Notes: generated by a model not told the origin, from the letters alone. Positions 27,412 through 36,066 are shown, counted from the first letter of the stretch. The stretch: DNA of 41,513 nucleotides from Domibacillus robiginosus (GCF_000966195.1 NZ_LAHL01000060.1:1-41513); one strand, 5' to 3'. A program made the numbers and translations.

Positions 27412-28788
27412 TTGATTCTTCTTATCCTTCTATGTATTTTTTATGACATCGCCTGCCGCTTCTTACTTATCATTACTCAATTGATCCTCGTCTCGTTTCT
27501 ACTCACTTATAATGAAAAATTACTTACTCAAGTGACAACAGAAGGAAATCTTTGGCTGATCCTTGTCTTGTTAACAATTGGAAGTATTGTAGCAGTACTA
27601 GATAAAAGTGGTTTATCAAAACAATTTGGATTGTGGGCTGGAAGTAAGGCGAAAAGTGGTAAAATGGGCCTTCTCATCAATTATTTTATGGGATATTTTT
27701 TATCTTTTGACCCTTATTTAAGCACTTCAACTGTAGCAACATGTATGGCCCCTGTTAACGATAAATATAAAACGCCTAGAGAAAAAACGGCATTGGTAAC
27801 GATTTCAACAGCTGGTTCCTTGTCCCATCTATATCCAATTGGGACAGGTTCTATTTTTATAGGTGGATTATTGGTAACAAGCGGTTATGCTGCTGAAGGA
27901 AAAGGAATAAGTGCTTTTATGGATTTAATGCCTTTGCTGTTTTTTCCAATAGCGTTTCTTATCGTTGTATTTCTTAATATTGTAGGTGTTATCCCAAATA
28001 TAGGCCAAATGAAAAAAGCTTATTCAAAAAACGATAATTTTTCAGAAGGAAATGACCAATCAAATGAACCTGAAAATTTGAATCCTTCAGTAACAGAAAT
28101 GGACGCAGTCAAAGACGAACTGGCAGCTACAGTGGAAGCGAATGTATTAGATCAACCGAGTGGTAAAAAGTCGCCGCATCTGATCAATTTCTTTATCCCT
28201 ATTCTAATTTTCATTGCTTCAACAATTTACTTTGAGTCCAATACCCAGTTAGGAGCCTTTGTCACAATACTAACATCTGGTGTTATTTTTGTAGTGCAAG
28301 GCATTTTTACAGCTGAAAAATATATTAGTACTGTACTAGATGGCATGAAAGATATGGTTGAGCTTGCAGTTATTATGGCGGCGGCTTTTGTACTTGCTAA
28401 TTCTATTACAGATATTGGATTTACTTCTTATATTGTTGGGGTTGTATCAACTCTTGTTATTCCTAAACTTCTTCCGTTTATTATCTTCTTAGTTTTTTCT
28501 GCTACTGAATTTTTAGTTACATTAAACTGGAGCTTGTACATTATGGCTATTCCTGTATTAATAGAACTCTCAAATTCTGTAGGTGCTAATACTTCTTTAA
28601 CAATTGCTGCTCTCGTGTCAGCAGGATTATGGGGAGCAACTACATGTATCACATCAGATATTGGTTTTCTTACGGCTTATTCTACGAAGACAACTGCTTA
28701 CCAACATTTCCGTACAAAATTACCTTATAGCATTTTTGCTTTTGTTCTAGCCGCTATTGGTTATCTTGTATGTGGTTTATTCTTGTGA
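27412..28788 (+). CDS. NhaC-family Na+/H+ antiporter-like transporter, apparently N-terminally shortened
   Basis: An integral membrane protein of up to 458 residues with about ten hydrophobic segments. The core (GSIVAVLDKSGLSKQFGLWA; FDPYLSTSTVATCMAPVNDK; GLWGATTCITSDIGF) fits the NhaC-type ion transporter family. A charged insert at about 205-255 lies between halves. The frame begins at a TTG with a poor, crowded ribosome site, and the first 40 residues do not look like the usual family N-terminus. The first internal ATG falls near residue 84. The gene may therefore have lost its true 5' end by rearrangement. It precedes a VOC protein and a FrlC-like epimerase on the same strand. The substrate may be an organic acid or cation. 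Confidence 0.65.
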   Translation: MILLILLCIFYDIACRFLLIITQLILVSFLLTYNEKLLTQVTTEGNLWLILVLLTIGSIVAVLDKSGLSKQFGLWAGSKAKSGKMGLLINYFMGYFLSFDPYLSTSTVATCMAPVNDKYKTPREKTALVTISTAGSLSHLYPIGTGSIFIGGLLVTSGYAAEGKGISAFMDLMPLLFFPIAFLIVVFLNIVGVIPNIGQMKKAYSKNDNFSEGNDQSNEPENLNPSVTEMDAVKDELAATVEANVLDQPSGKKSPHLINFFIPILIFIASTIYFESNTQLGAFVTILTSGVIFVVQGIFTAEKYISTVLDGMKDMVELAVIMAAAFVLANSITDIGFTSYIVGVVSTLVIPKLLPFIIFLVFSATEFLVTLNWSLYIMAIPVLIELSNSVGANTSLTIAALVSAGLWGATTCITSDIGFLTAYSTKTTAYQHFRTKLPYSIFAFVLAAIGYLVCGLFL

Positions 28789-28869
28789 TTAATTATTTAA
28801 GTTAAATTCCAATTATCTTTTTCAGAATATTGATAATTATTAGCGAATTAAAGATAGAGGATTTTTTTT

Positions 28870-29244
28870 ATGGATCAAACTTTATTTACTGGAATTCCAG
28901 GTGTTTTTGTACCTGTTAAAAACTTAGATCAATCAGCTGATTGGTACCGTAATGTATTAGGGCTAGAGGAGTTTAAAAGGGGTGACATAACAATAGAGTT
29001 CAAGGTAAGTAATGGAGACCCGGTTTTAGTACTTTTTCAAACTGACCAAGCCCCAGCAGTCTTTCCAAAGAATCTTCATATAAATGGAAATTTCTTTATA
29101 TTCAAGACGCCTGATGCCGATGCGGCACATAAATTACTAAAAAAATATGAAGTTTCTGTGTCGGATATTCTACTTTATGAAGGAATACAAAAATACTTTT
29201 TCTTTGAAGATCCAGATGGAAATCGATTATGCGTTGAAGAATAG
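28870..29244 (+). CDS. VOC-superfamily (glyoxalase/dioxygenase fold) protein
   Basis: A 124-residue single VOC domain. It opens with VFVPVKNLDQSADWYRNVLG and ends with FFFEDPDGNRLCVEE, the standard first strand-helix and last strand motifs of this fold. Such small proteins bind a metal or a hydrophobic ligand; members include glyoxalases and antibiotic-binding proteins. AGAGGA lies eight bases before the ATG. It is followed 43 bp later by the FrlC-like gene, probably in one operon. A specific function cannot be assigned. Confidence 0.8.
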   Translation: MDQTLFTGIPGVFVPVKNLDQSADWYRNVLGLEEFKRGDITIEFKVSNGDPVLVLFQTDQAPAVFPKNLHINGNFFIFKTPDADAAHKLLKKYEVSVSDILLYEGIQKYFFFEDPDGNRLCVEE

Positions 29245-29287
29245 TTTGTATTAGAGATTATGGAAAATTAAGTGAAAGGAGAAGAGA

Positions 29288-30139
29288 ATGGGCAAAATAC
29301 AAATGAAACAAATTGCAGGTATGAATCTTCATTACTTAAATTTTCCCTTTGAATATTTTTTAGATTCAATGAGGAGTTTAGAAATTCAAAACATAGAACT
29401 ATGGGGAGGATCACCTCACTTATTTAGTGAAGACATTACATTCAAAGAAGTCGGGCAAATTCGAAACTCAATAGAACAAAGGAATTTAAAAGTTGTTTGT
29501 TATACTCCTGAACAATGTATGTATCCATACAATTTAGCAGCTAAAGAGCCTATTATTTGGAGAAGAAGCCTTAGCTACTTTATGAAAAATATTGAAATTG
29601 CTACTGCATTAGGAACAAATCGAATGCTAATTACATCAGGTAAAGGCTATTACAATGAACCATTTGAAGAAGCTTGGAAAAGATCAAAAGAATCGCTTAG
29701 TATTTTGGCTGAGAAAGCTGAACAATCGGGAGTATGCTTATTATTAGAGCCTCTCCAGCCTTTTGAGTCTAATCTTGTGACAAATGTAAACCAGGTAAAA
29801 CAAATGCTTTTAGGGATTAACTCACCATTTCTAAAGGGAAATGTTGACACAGTGGCAATGGCGGTTGCTGGAAATACACTTGAGGATTATTTTAATGTAC
29901 TAGGGAGCGACTTGATTCATATCCACCTTATTGATGGGAATTCTTCTGGCCACTTAGCATGGGGAGATGGATCATTACCGCTTTCACATTATATAGAGGC
30001 GATGGAGTATTTTGACTATGAGGGTTACCTAACTTTAGAGATAGTTAATCCACGCTACTATTTCGAGCCAGAAGAGGCTTTAAAAAAGTCATTAGTTGAA
30101 ATTAACAAAATTATCCTTTTAAATAACAAAATAAGATAA
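29288..30139 (+). CDS. FrlC-like sugar epimerase/isomerase (TIM barrel)
   Basis: A 283-residue xylose-isomerase-like TIM barrel. Several blocks resemble E. coli fructoselysine 3-epimerase FrlC: IELWGGSPHLF, CYTPEQCMYPYN, LLLEPLQPFESNLVTNVNQV and GYLTLEIV. Metal ligands are predicted as E154, D187, H213 and E251. AAAGGAGAAG precedes the ATG. It would interconvert ketose-type substrates such as fructoselysine/psicoselysine or a simple sugar. No FrlB deglycase or FrlD kinase is nearby, so the natural substrate is open. A terminator follows at 30258. Confidence 0.8.
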   Translation: MGKIQMKQIAGMNLHYLNFPFEYFLDSMRSLEIQNIELWGGSPHLFSEDITFKEVGQIRNSIEQRNLKVVCYTPEQCMYPYNLAAKEPIIWRRSLSYFMKNIEIATALGTNRMLITSGKGYYNEPFEEAWKRSKESLSILAEKAEQSGVCLLLEPLQPFESNLVTNVNQVKQMLLGINSPFLKGNVDTVAMAVAGNTLEDYFNVLGSDLIHIHLIDGNSSGHLAWGDGSLPLSHYIEAMEYFDYEGYLTLEIVNPRYYFEPEEALKKSLVEINKIILLNNKIR

Positions 30140-30478
30140 CGAAGATACCAGCAGAATCATTGAGGAATATTTTTGAGGCAAAAGGTGTAAGACAGATTAG
30201 AATTTTATAGATAAATAACTACAACAAGTTATCCTGAAAAATCAAAGATATGTCTGAAAGGGAGTGGGATTTCCACTCCTTTTTTAATTCTTTAGAAGAT
30301 CTGTCCATACTTACTTAGATAAACAAAAGGATTAGTAGGTACAGATATACCTGAACAACAATTATTGCTTAGGTACACTTTCATTGGAATTTAGAGGTGA
30401 AAATATTTTCTAATAAGTGTTTGTGGACTTTTGTAAATATTTTAATAAATTGGTAAAAATAAGTATTAAATAAAAAAG
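30140..30478. other. Intergenic region with terminator
   Basis: No gene seen. It holds the terminator at 30258-30286 and AT-rich sequence leading into the shared 45-bp element. Confidence 0.5.
30258..30286 (+). terminator. Intrinsic terminator after the FrlC-like gene
   Basis: GGAGTGG and CCACTCC flank a 5-base loop and are followed by TTTTTT. Confidence 0.88.
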
Positions 30479-30523
30479 TGTTCCGATTTTTACAATAAAA
30501 TAAGAGCAAATTCAATTATTGTT
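30479..30523 (+). promoter_or_regulatory. Second copy of the 45-bp upstream element
   Basis: It matches 1243-1287 at 38 of 45 positions without gaps. The ACAATA (30492-30497) and TATTGT (30517-30522) arms have the same 25-bp spacing as in the first copy, and another TATTGT overlaps just downstream. It precedes a relic that resembles the two ends of a class III aminotransferase gene. Confidence 0.6.
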
Positions 30524-30572
30524 ATTGTACATGTTTAATTTAATTATGCCCTCCAACACTAGAGGGTATAAG

Positions 30573-30763
30573 GTGAAAAAACGATTGGAACATTTGATGT
30601 GGAATAATGTTGATCAATGGGAGAAAGGACGTATATGCATGTCAATTTGAATATAACAGAAATCTTGTTTACAAGTAGAGAAGATATCGAAGAAGCATAC
30701 GAGTGTGCTCTTAAGGAAGAAAAAGCGAAGAGAAAAATCATTCTATGGGTAAGTTTTAAATAA
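30573..30763 (+). pseudogene. Ghost of a class III aminotransferase gene (5' and 3' ends only)
   Basis: A GTG start at 30573 opens MKKRLEHLMWNNVDQWEKGR, which resembles the N-terminal NWKQIEEWDKKYI of the aminotransferase at 1326. A second frame (30635-30763, 42 codons with its own AAAGGA) contains LFTSREDIEEAYECALKEEK, which resembles that enzyme's C-terminal NVSREDIDKAMDALDYAL. The two frames overlap and all the middle is missing. The shared 45-bp element lies just upstream. I read this as a deletion remnant of a paralogue. The alternative is two unrelated small frames. Confidence 0.5.
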
Positions 30764-30800
30764 TTAGGATGATTCTTTAATGAAGCTAGATAAAATAAAG

Positions 30801-30815
30801 GGCGAAAATTTCGCC
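30801..30815 (+). other. Short hairpin in the leader of the aminomutase-like gene
   Basis: GGCGAAA-A-TTTCGCC is a near-perfect palindrome 35 bases before the ATG at 30850. With no T run it is not a terminator. A minor translational or protein-binding role is possible. Confidence 0.3.
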
Positions 30816-30849
30816 ATCCATTAATATTAATTAAAGGGGAAAGTGTTTT

Positions 30850-32193
30850 ATGAAAATAACTTTAGAAAGTAGTATGGCAGGTTTTTTGAAAAAATTTGAA
30901 AAGTCCAAGGAATTAGCGGAAAAATGCAAAGGTAATATCCCTGGAGGTTTTAGTAGAAAAACTTTCAATTATGGTCCTCATGGAATTTTTGTTGAGCGTG
31001 GTGAAGGGCAATATATTTATACAGTCGATGGACATAAGCTGCTTGATATGAATAATAATTTTACAGTAAATATTCTTGGACATAATCATCCAAGTATTTC
31101 AAAAGCTATTATGGAGACTATTCCAAAAGGGTTCTCCTTTGGAAATCCTACGGAATATGAGAGTAAACTAGCAGGAATTCTTATCGATCGCCTGGAATCA
31201 GTAGAAAAAGTAAAATTTTCATGTTCGGCTAGTGAATCCTGTCTTAGCGCAATTAGGATTGCAAGGGGATATACCGGAAAGACTAAAATAGCCAAATTTG
31301 AAGGCGGTTATCATGGTTTTATAGATGATCTTGCTATATCAGCGCACCCTAGCCCAGACATGGATCCAGGTCCAGATCATAACCCAAAACCTCTTCCTGA
31401 CTCTGGTGGAATTCCTTCTTTCGTTACAGAAAGCACTATATTATTAAAGCAAAATGATATTGCTGTTTGTGAAAAGATTTTAAGGGAAAATGCTGATGAT
31501 ATCGCATGTGTTATTATGGAATTACAATCTGGTGCTGGTGGAATTGTAGTTCTGGAGCAGGGCTTTGTTGAAGACATTCGTAAGCTCACAGAAGAACTTG
31601 GTATTGTCCTGATTTTTGATGAAACAATCACTCTTCGTGCTGGCTATAATGGATTGCAGGGCATATATGGAGTAAAACCGGATTTAACTATAATGGGCAA
31701 GATGATTGGGGGAGGTATTCCTATTGGTGCAGTAGGGGGGTCATCCAAGATTTTTGAGGTGCTTGAAACTGACCAGGTTATGATTTCAGGTACACATCAC
31801 GGTCATCCTCTTGCAGCAGCAGCAGGAATAGCCTGTATGGAAACAATGAATGAGGCTGCCATAAATAAATTGAATAATCAGGCTGAAAGAATAAAACAAG
31901 AAATCAATGAATGGGCCAACATTAAAAACTACCCATTTATGATTTATGGTAAAGGGTTCTCTTTCCTTGCTTATACATTTACTGACAAAGTTGGAAGGGA
32001 AATAAAAACGCACAGAGACTTCTGGAATTATACAGATAATAATAAAACAAATATATATTCCTTAGAAATAGCTACACGAGGGTTTTTTCCGGTCTACAGA
32101 GGACAGTTTTCTCTTTCATTGCCAATGACTGATGAAGATATTACGGCTTTCATAGAAACAACAAAGGATATTGTCAAAGGTATAATGGAATAA
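30850..32193 (+). CDS. Glutamate-1-semialdehyde-aminomutase-like class III aminotransferase
   Basis: A 447-residue PLP enzyme closest to the HemL group: IPGGFSRKTFNYGPHGIFVE, GYTGKTKIAKFEGGYHG, LIFDETITLRAGYNGLQGIY and the Schiff-base lysine in IMGKMIGGGIPIGAVGG (K284). The usual phosphate-binding NSGTEA is replaced by SCSASES (124-130), so it is probably not the haem-pathway HemL but an aminotransferase or aminomutase acting on another amino acid. No other tetrapyrrole genes are present. AAAGGGG lies about ten bases before the ATG. Downstream is the relic of a transporter gene, which may have been its partner. Confidence 0.82.
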   Translation: MKITLESSMAGFLKKFEKSKELAEKCKGNIPGGFSRKTFNYGPHGIFVERGEGQYIYTVDGHKLLDMNNNFTVNILGHNHPSISKAIMETIPKGFSFGNPTEYESKLAGILIDRLESVEKVKFSCSASESCLSAIRIARGYTGKTKIAKFEGGYHGFIDDLAISAHPSPDMDPGPDHNPKPLPDSGGIPSFVTESTILLKQNDIAVCEKILRENADDIACVIMELQSGAGGIVVLEQGFVEDIRKLTEELGIVLIFDETITLRAGYNGLQGIYGVKPDLTIMGKMIGGGIPIGAVGGSSKIFEVLETDQVMISGTHHGHPLAAAAGIACMETMNEAAINKLNNQAERIKQEINEWANIKNYPFMIYGKGFSFLAYTFTDKVGREIKTHRDFWNYTDNNKTNIYSLEIATRGFFPVYRGQFSLSLPMTDEDITAFIETTKDIVKGIME

Positions 32194-32347
32194 CTTTTGA
32201 GAAATCTAAGGTGCATAATTTTTCCTTTAAGATGGATGGCTCTCTTTTAAAGCCCTTCGCTTATTTTCTTAATATCAAAGGATGATGTGCGTTACTAGTA
32301 CGGCAAAGGTGTAAAAGAGTAGAGTTCCGATTAATTATGTCATTAAA

Positions 32348-32576
32348 GTATCGGTAATTGGAGAGATACTGTCCATCTTAATTATTGGACCAACCTATGC
32401 ACCATTTTGAATTTTGATAGAGTTAGTAAAAATAGACCTGGACGACAACTTCAAAGATATATATTGTGCTGGACTCGTCATGATTTGCAGCTGTTTTAAC
32501 AGGGTCTATAGCACTTTTAGTTTTTATACGGAAAACTTATTCTAATAATGCTTTAGAAATTGAAACCTCTGCCTAA
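32348..32576 (+). pseudogene. 3' relic of a membrane transporter gene
   Basis: Two short hydrophobic pieces, VSVIGEILSILIIGPTYAPF (from 32348) and FAAVLTGSIALLVFIRKTYS (from 32484, ending in NNALEIETSA and a stop), look like membrane helices and the tail of a transporter. Stops and frame changes separate them. The family is not certain; an MFS type is likely. Confidence 0.45.
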
Positions 32577-32592
32577 AAGGCAGAGGTTTCAA
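32560..32592. terminator. 33-bp perfect hairpin (15-bp stem)
   Basis: TTGAAACCTCTGCCT and AGGCAGAGGTTTCAA flank AAA. The stop codon of the transporter relic lies inside the stem and loop. The absence of a T run makes it a weak intrinsic terminator, but the stem is very stable. Confidence 0.6.
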
Positions 32593-33112
32593 ACTTTAGG
32601 TATAAATTAAGTTAATGAAAGTGAATTGAATCTAGTGAAGTTGGAATGAAGTTTAACTATGGAATTAATTAGAGAAACTGAAACGGCTCTACTTTAGCAG
32701 TAGCTTAACGGATGGGACAAGTCAGAAGGAGAAAACAGGTGATAAAGCAAAGCCGTGTATCAGATATGTATTTAATAACGTTCTAATGAAAGTGACCGTG
32801 GTTATAGGGACGGAGGAAATGAGTGAACACTCTAGATAACTTTATTTAAGAAAAGACTAACTTTAGAAATAAAGAGATTAAAAATCTGATCCAATTTTTA
32901 ACGTTAGTGTCACTTAATTTATTAACCGGGCAGTAGGAATAGCAGCCACTTGGTATGGTTTTCTTTGTGAATTTTAGGATAAATCAAGTAGTCTTGGGCA
33001 AAATTCGGGTTTCCTTCAGATAAAGTATCCAGTTGAAGAGCCAGTTTTTGAATAACCGCAGAGCTGATGGAGATCAGGGGGTGACAACGGTTTGGAAAGC
33101 AAGGTAACAAAA
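32593..33112. other. About 520 bp without a supported gene
   Basis: A GACGGAGGAAATG at 32811 starts only a 6-codon frame (MSEHSR), possibly the stump of a lost gene. On the minus strand a frame of 62 codons at 32922-33110 (LQLDTLSEGNPNFAQDYLIY within) is open but has no ribosome site or recognised family. Confidence 0.35.
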
Positions 33113-33113
33113 G

Positions 33114-33147
33114 AGAACCAGCAAAATTTATTTGCTGGTTCTTTTTT
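33114..33147 (+). terminator. Intrinsic terminator upstream of the aromatic operon
   Basis: GAACCAGCAAA pairs with TTTGCTGGTTC, followed by TTTTTTG. It insulates the aromatic operon from upstream transcription. Confidence 0.85.
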
Positions 33148-33180
33148 GTTACTGAGAAATTTTAAAAAGAAAATGATTTA

Positions 33181-33231
33181 TCCCGTATAGCGGAACAATG
33201 AGTTTTCGAACAATAATGGAAGCGCTTTATA
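33181..33231 (+). promoter_or_regulatory. Aromatic operon control region: IclR-like palindrome, cre and -10
   Basis: TCCCGTATAGCGGAAC (33181-33196) is an interrupted palindrome (TTCCG-N5-CGGGA on the other strand) that recurs at 39704-39719 before the CoA ligase gene. A cre site ATGGAAGCGCTTTATA (33216-33231) follows 19 bases later and overlaps a TATAAT -10 box at 33228-33233. The -35 region is weak (TTCGAA), as expected for an activated promoter. Two IclR genes lie downstream in the same cluster and are the likely binders. Confidence 0.7.
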
Positions 33232-33268
33232 ATGATTGTAATAACTATCAAAGTGATGAAAGGAAGAG

Positions 33269-34504
33269 ATGACAATGGTAACTGTACGCGAATGTGACGT
33301 AATCGTTGTAGGTGCAGGTCCAGTTGGACTGACAGCGGGCTTGGCTTTGCAGAAAAAAGGAATTTCCTGCGTAGTGATGGAGGCAGATCCGAAAGGGAGA
33401 CCGCGTCCGGGAAGCCGGGCTATTTACCTGCACAGTGCAACATTAAAGCTGCTGGAAGAAACGTCAAAAGGGCTGGGTTTCGAACTAGCGAAAAACGGTA
33501 TTATCTGGCCGGTGAAACGGACGCTTTATAAAGGAAAAGAAGTGTATGTGAAAAATTACGGCATTACGAATAATCAGGATCCAAACAAGCTGCCTCATTT
33601 TACGGCGCTTCACCAGGATCACATCGAAACGCATATTTATAATGCGTGCATCAAAGCAGGGGTTGAATTTGTATGGGACTCACCGGTGAGAACACTTGAT
33701 ATCCAGGACAGCGGTGTGACATTAACAACGGAAAAAGGCGAGACATGGAAAGCTCAATACATTATTGGTGCAGATGGTGCCCGGTCTGTTGTCCGTGAGC
33801 AGGCAGGCCTTAAATTTGAGGGACCGCGCACGAATGATACGTTCCTTGTTGTTGATGTAAAAGAAGATGAAGAAAACCCGCTGCCGCTTGAGCGTGTTTT
33901 CCATTACCATCACCCGGCAATGGGCCGCAGAAATGTGATGCACGTTCCGTTTAAAGGGGGCTGGCGGGTGGATCTTCAGCTTTTAGAAGACGATGACGTG
34001 GAGGAGTTTACCGATATTGAAGGAGTAAAAAAATGGCTGCCGAAAGTAATGGACCCGAAATATGCGGAGCGGATCACATGGGTTTCTTCTTACCGGTTTC
34101 ATCAAGTGGTCGCCAATTCGTTTACCGATGAGAAGCATCGTGTTTTGTTAGCCGGCGAAGCGGCTCATTTATTTGCCCCATTTGGTGCACGCGGCTTGAA
34201 TTCAGGGGTTCCAGATGCGCTTATCGCTGTACGTGGAATTGAAGCGGCACTGAAAGCTGAGACAGAAGAAAAACGTCGTGAAGGGGTTGCGGCAGCAGCA
34301 ACTGAACGGAGAATTGCCGCGCAGTGGAACAGAGCCGGCTCAACAACAGCATTGCATCATTTGCAGGGGGATGAGCCCGAAATCGATATGAAACGGGCCG
34401 TTGCCGCTTCATTAGCATCGATCGTGCCACGGCTGGGAAGATGGCTTGACGAAGGGCCATATGGGCCGAAATTTGGTCCTCCTGAACTGACAACAAAATA
34501 CTAA
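33269..34504 (+). CDS. FAD-dependent aromatic hydroxylase (candidate 4-hydroxybenzoyl-CoA 1-hydroxylase)
   Basis: A 411-residue class A flavoprotein monooxygenase. The FAD dinucleotide motif is VVGAGPVGLTAG (13-24), the DG motif is IIGADGARSVVRE, and the second FAD motif reads LLAGEAAHLFAPFGARGLNSG, with Glu where Asp is usual. It heads the aromatic operon. Alone it could be a 3-hydroxybenzoate 6-hydroxylase. The presence of both a CoA ligase and a 4HBT thioesterase in the cluster instead favours hydroxylation of 4-hydroxybenzoyl-CoA with side-chain migration to gentisyl-CoA, as I recall for PhgB of Brevibacillus. AAAGGA lies four bases before this ATG; an ATG two codons later is also possible. 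Confidence 0.82.
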   Translation: MTMVTVRECDVIVVGAGPVGLTAGLALQKKGISCVVMEADPKGRPRPGSRAIYLHSATLKLLEETSKGLGFELAKNGIIWPVKRTLYKGKEVYVKNYGITNNQDPNKLPHFTALHQDHIETHIYNACIKAGVEFVWDSPVRTLDIQDSGVTLTTEKGETWKAQYIIGADGARSVVREQAGLKFEGPRTNDTFLVVDVKEDEENPLPLERVFHYHHPAMGRRNVMHVPFKGGWRVDLQLLEDDDVEEFTDIEGVKKWLPKVMDPKYAERITWVSSYRFHQVVANSFTDEKHRVLLAGEAAHLFAPFGARGLNSGVPDALIAVRGIEAALKAETEEKRREGVAAAATERRIAAQWNRAGSTTALHHLQGDEPEIDMKRAVAASLASIVPRLGRWLDEGPYGPKFGPPELTTKY

Positions 34505-34541
34505 TGAAGTTAATAGAAAGATTGGAAAGGAGTAAAAAGAA

Positions 34542-35093
34542 ATGGCTGTCATGATTAGTGAAGAAAATCAAAGCACCGAGGCTCAATTAGTGAATGAAAT
34601 GATAGAACGGCTGACATCGATTGACTGGTACAGCCAGGCAGGAAAGCAATGTGCTGGATCAGCTGAAAAAGCGGTTCAGTTTATCGAGTCAATTGGTGTA
34701 TCTCATTACGAAGTCAGAACTGTGTCAAAAGAAGAAATCCCAAACATTATTCAAAAGCTCACCTTTAACGGCAGTGAATTGTGGTCCGTTTTAAAAGAAG
34801 AGCCGGATCGTTTAAAAGAAAAATTAGCAGTGTCCGGCAAAGAGGAACTTCTTCAAAAAGTGGTTGATGTTGTGCCGGAAGCTGTATTTCATCCAGCATT
34901 TACAGGCGCACATCAAGCATTTCGGGATTCGAAAACGGTTCAATTTCTTATTGGCCATGCGATGTATATCAGCGTCATGTCATGTACGGCTGTACTCGCA
35001 GGGGAAAAAGAGCTGTTTGAGCCGATTTTAAACATTATGGAAGCTGGTCACATTCCGCTTGGGCCTGAAGGAAATATTTTTTACATCGCTTAA
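34542..35093 (+). CDS. Uncharacterised 183-residue protein of the aromatic operon
   Basis: I do not recognise this protein. It appears soluble and helical. A central segment VVPEAVFHPAFTGAHQAFRD and the following FLIGHAMYISVMSCTAVLAG may form a binding pocket with several His residues. A strong AAAGGAG precedes the ATG. It is the second gene of the operon, 38 bp after the hydroxylase and 28 bp before the fumarylpyruvate-hydrolase-like gene, so a role with the CoA thioester, the hydroxylase or transport of intermediates is likely. It has no membrane helix long enough to be a permease. Confidence 0.8.
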   Translation: MAVMISEENQSTEAQLVNEMIERLTSIDWYSQAGKQCAGSAEKAVQFIESIGVSHYEVRTVSKEEIPNIIQKLTFNGSELWSVLKEEPDRLKEKLAVSGKEELLQKVVDVVPEAVFHPAFTGAHQAFRDSKTVQFLIGHAMYISVMSCTAVLAGEKELFEPILNIMEAGHIPLGPEGNIFYIA

Positions 35094-35121
35094 TTTCATT
35101 AAAGAATAGGAGTGTTTATAG

Positions 35122-36066
35122 ATGAAGCTAGTCACATTTACACACAACGGTATTACCCGCATTGCTGCACAGGAAGGTGAAAGAATCATTGATTTGCATG
35201 CTGCTTTTAAAGCAAAGCTGGAATCAGAAGGGAAAATCCGTGCTAGTCACATTGCCGAAGCGTACGTCCCGGCAGATATGAATGGCTTTTTGCAGGGCGG
35301 CAATGAAAGCATGAAGTATGCCAAGGAAGCGATTGAGTTTGCTTTAGAGAATCCTAAACAAGCAGTGCCACTTATTTTCAACAAGTCAGATGTGAAAATA
35401 GGTGCTCCTGTGACGAATCCAGGAAAAATGATCTGCGTCGGCCACAACTATCGCGAGCATATTTTGGAAATGAAGCGGGAGCTGCCTTCGCATCCAGTGG
35501 TTTTTGCCAAGTTTGCCAATACGATTGTCGGTCCGGAAGACAACATTCCATTCCACCCGATTTCAGAACAGCTTGATTATGAAGCGGAGTTCGCTTTTGT
35601 GATCGGAAAGCGGGCACGGAATGTATCGCAGGAAGAGGCACTGGACTATGTTGCCGGCTATACGATTGTCAATGATGTGACATACCGCGATATTCAGCGC
35701 CGAACCATCCAGTGGCTTCAGGGAAAAACAGTGGATGGCAGTGCGCCTATGGGTCCGTGGCTGATCACGTCAGATGAATTAACAAATCCGTCTGGCCTGG
35801 AGATCTCCCTGACTGTTAATGGCGAAGAAAGACAGCGCTCCAATACGGCGAACCTTGTATTTTCCGTTCAGCGACTTGTCGAGTTTTTGTCGGAGCTGAT
35901 GACACTAGAGCCGGGTGATGTGATATTAACAGGAACACCAGGCGGTGTCGGTGTAGCGATGGAGCCGCAGCAGTTCCTGAAAGAGGGCGATGTGGTCCGT
36001 ATTGAAGTCGATCGGGTTGGTGTTTTGGAAAACAAGGTGAAAAGTACTTCGGAGGTGACGGTATAA
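35122..36066 (+). CDS. Fumarylacetoacetate-hydrolase-family protein (probable fumarylpyruvate hydrolase)
   Basis: A 314-residue FAH-fold hydrolase. The C-terminal catalytic domain (about 95-310) contains ICVGHNYREHILEM, the metal-binding acidic motif LDYEAEFAFVIGK, the segment VAGYTIVNDVTYRDIQ and LEPGDVILTGTPGGVGVA, all characteristic. The N-terminal part of about 90 residues is the usual small lid domain. In the gentisate pathway it would cleave fumarylpyruvate (or maleylpyruvate directly) to pyruvate and fumarate or maleate. AATAGGAGTG precedes the ATG. Its stop overlaps the next start (TAATG), so the DinB-fold gene is translationally coupled to it. Confidence 0.9.
   Translation: MKLVTFTHNGITRIAAQEGERIIDLHAAFKAKLESEGKIRASHIAEAYVPADMNGFLQGGNESMKYAKEAIEFALENPKQAVPLIFNKSDVKIGAPVTNPGKMICVGHNYREHILEMKRELPSHPVVFAKFANTIVGPEDNIPFHPISEQLDYEAEFAFVIGKRARNVSQEEALDYVAGYTIVNDVTYRDIQRRTIQWLQGKTVDGSAPMGPWLITSDELTNPSGLEISLTVNGEERQRSNTANLVFSVQRLVEFLSELMTLEPGDVILTGTPGGVGVAMEPQQFLKEGDVVRIEVDRVGVLENKVKSTSEVTV

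Noticed and set aside
32922-33110. 62-codon minus-strand frame with a protein-like stretch (LQLDTLSEGNPNFAQDYLIY)
   Set aside because: There is no start with a ribosome site and no recognised family, and the surrounding DNA is full of stops. It could be a relic but cannot be supported as a gene.
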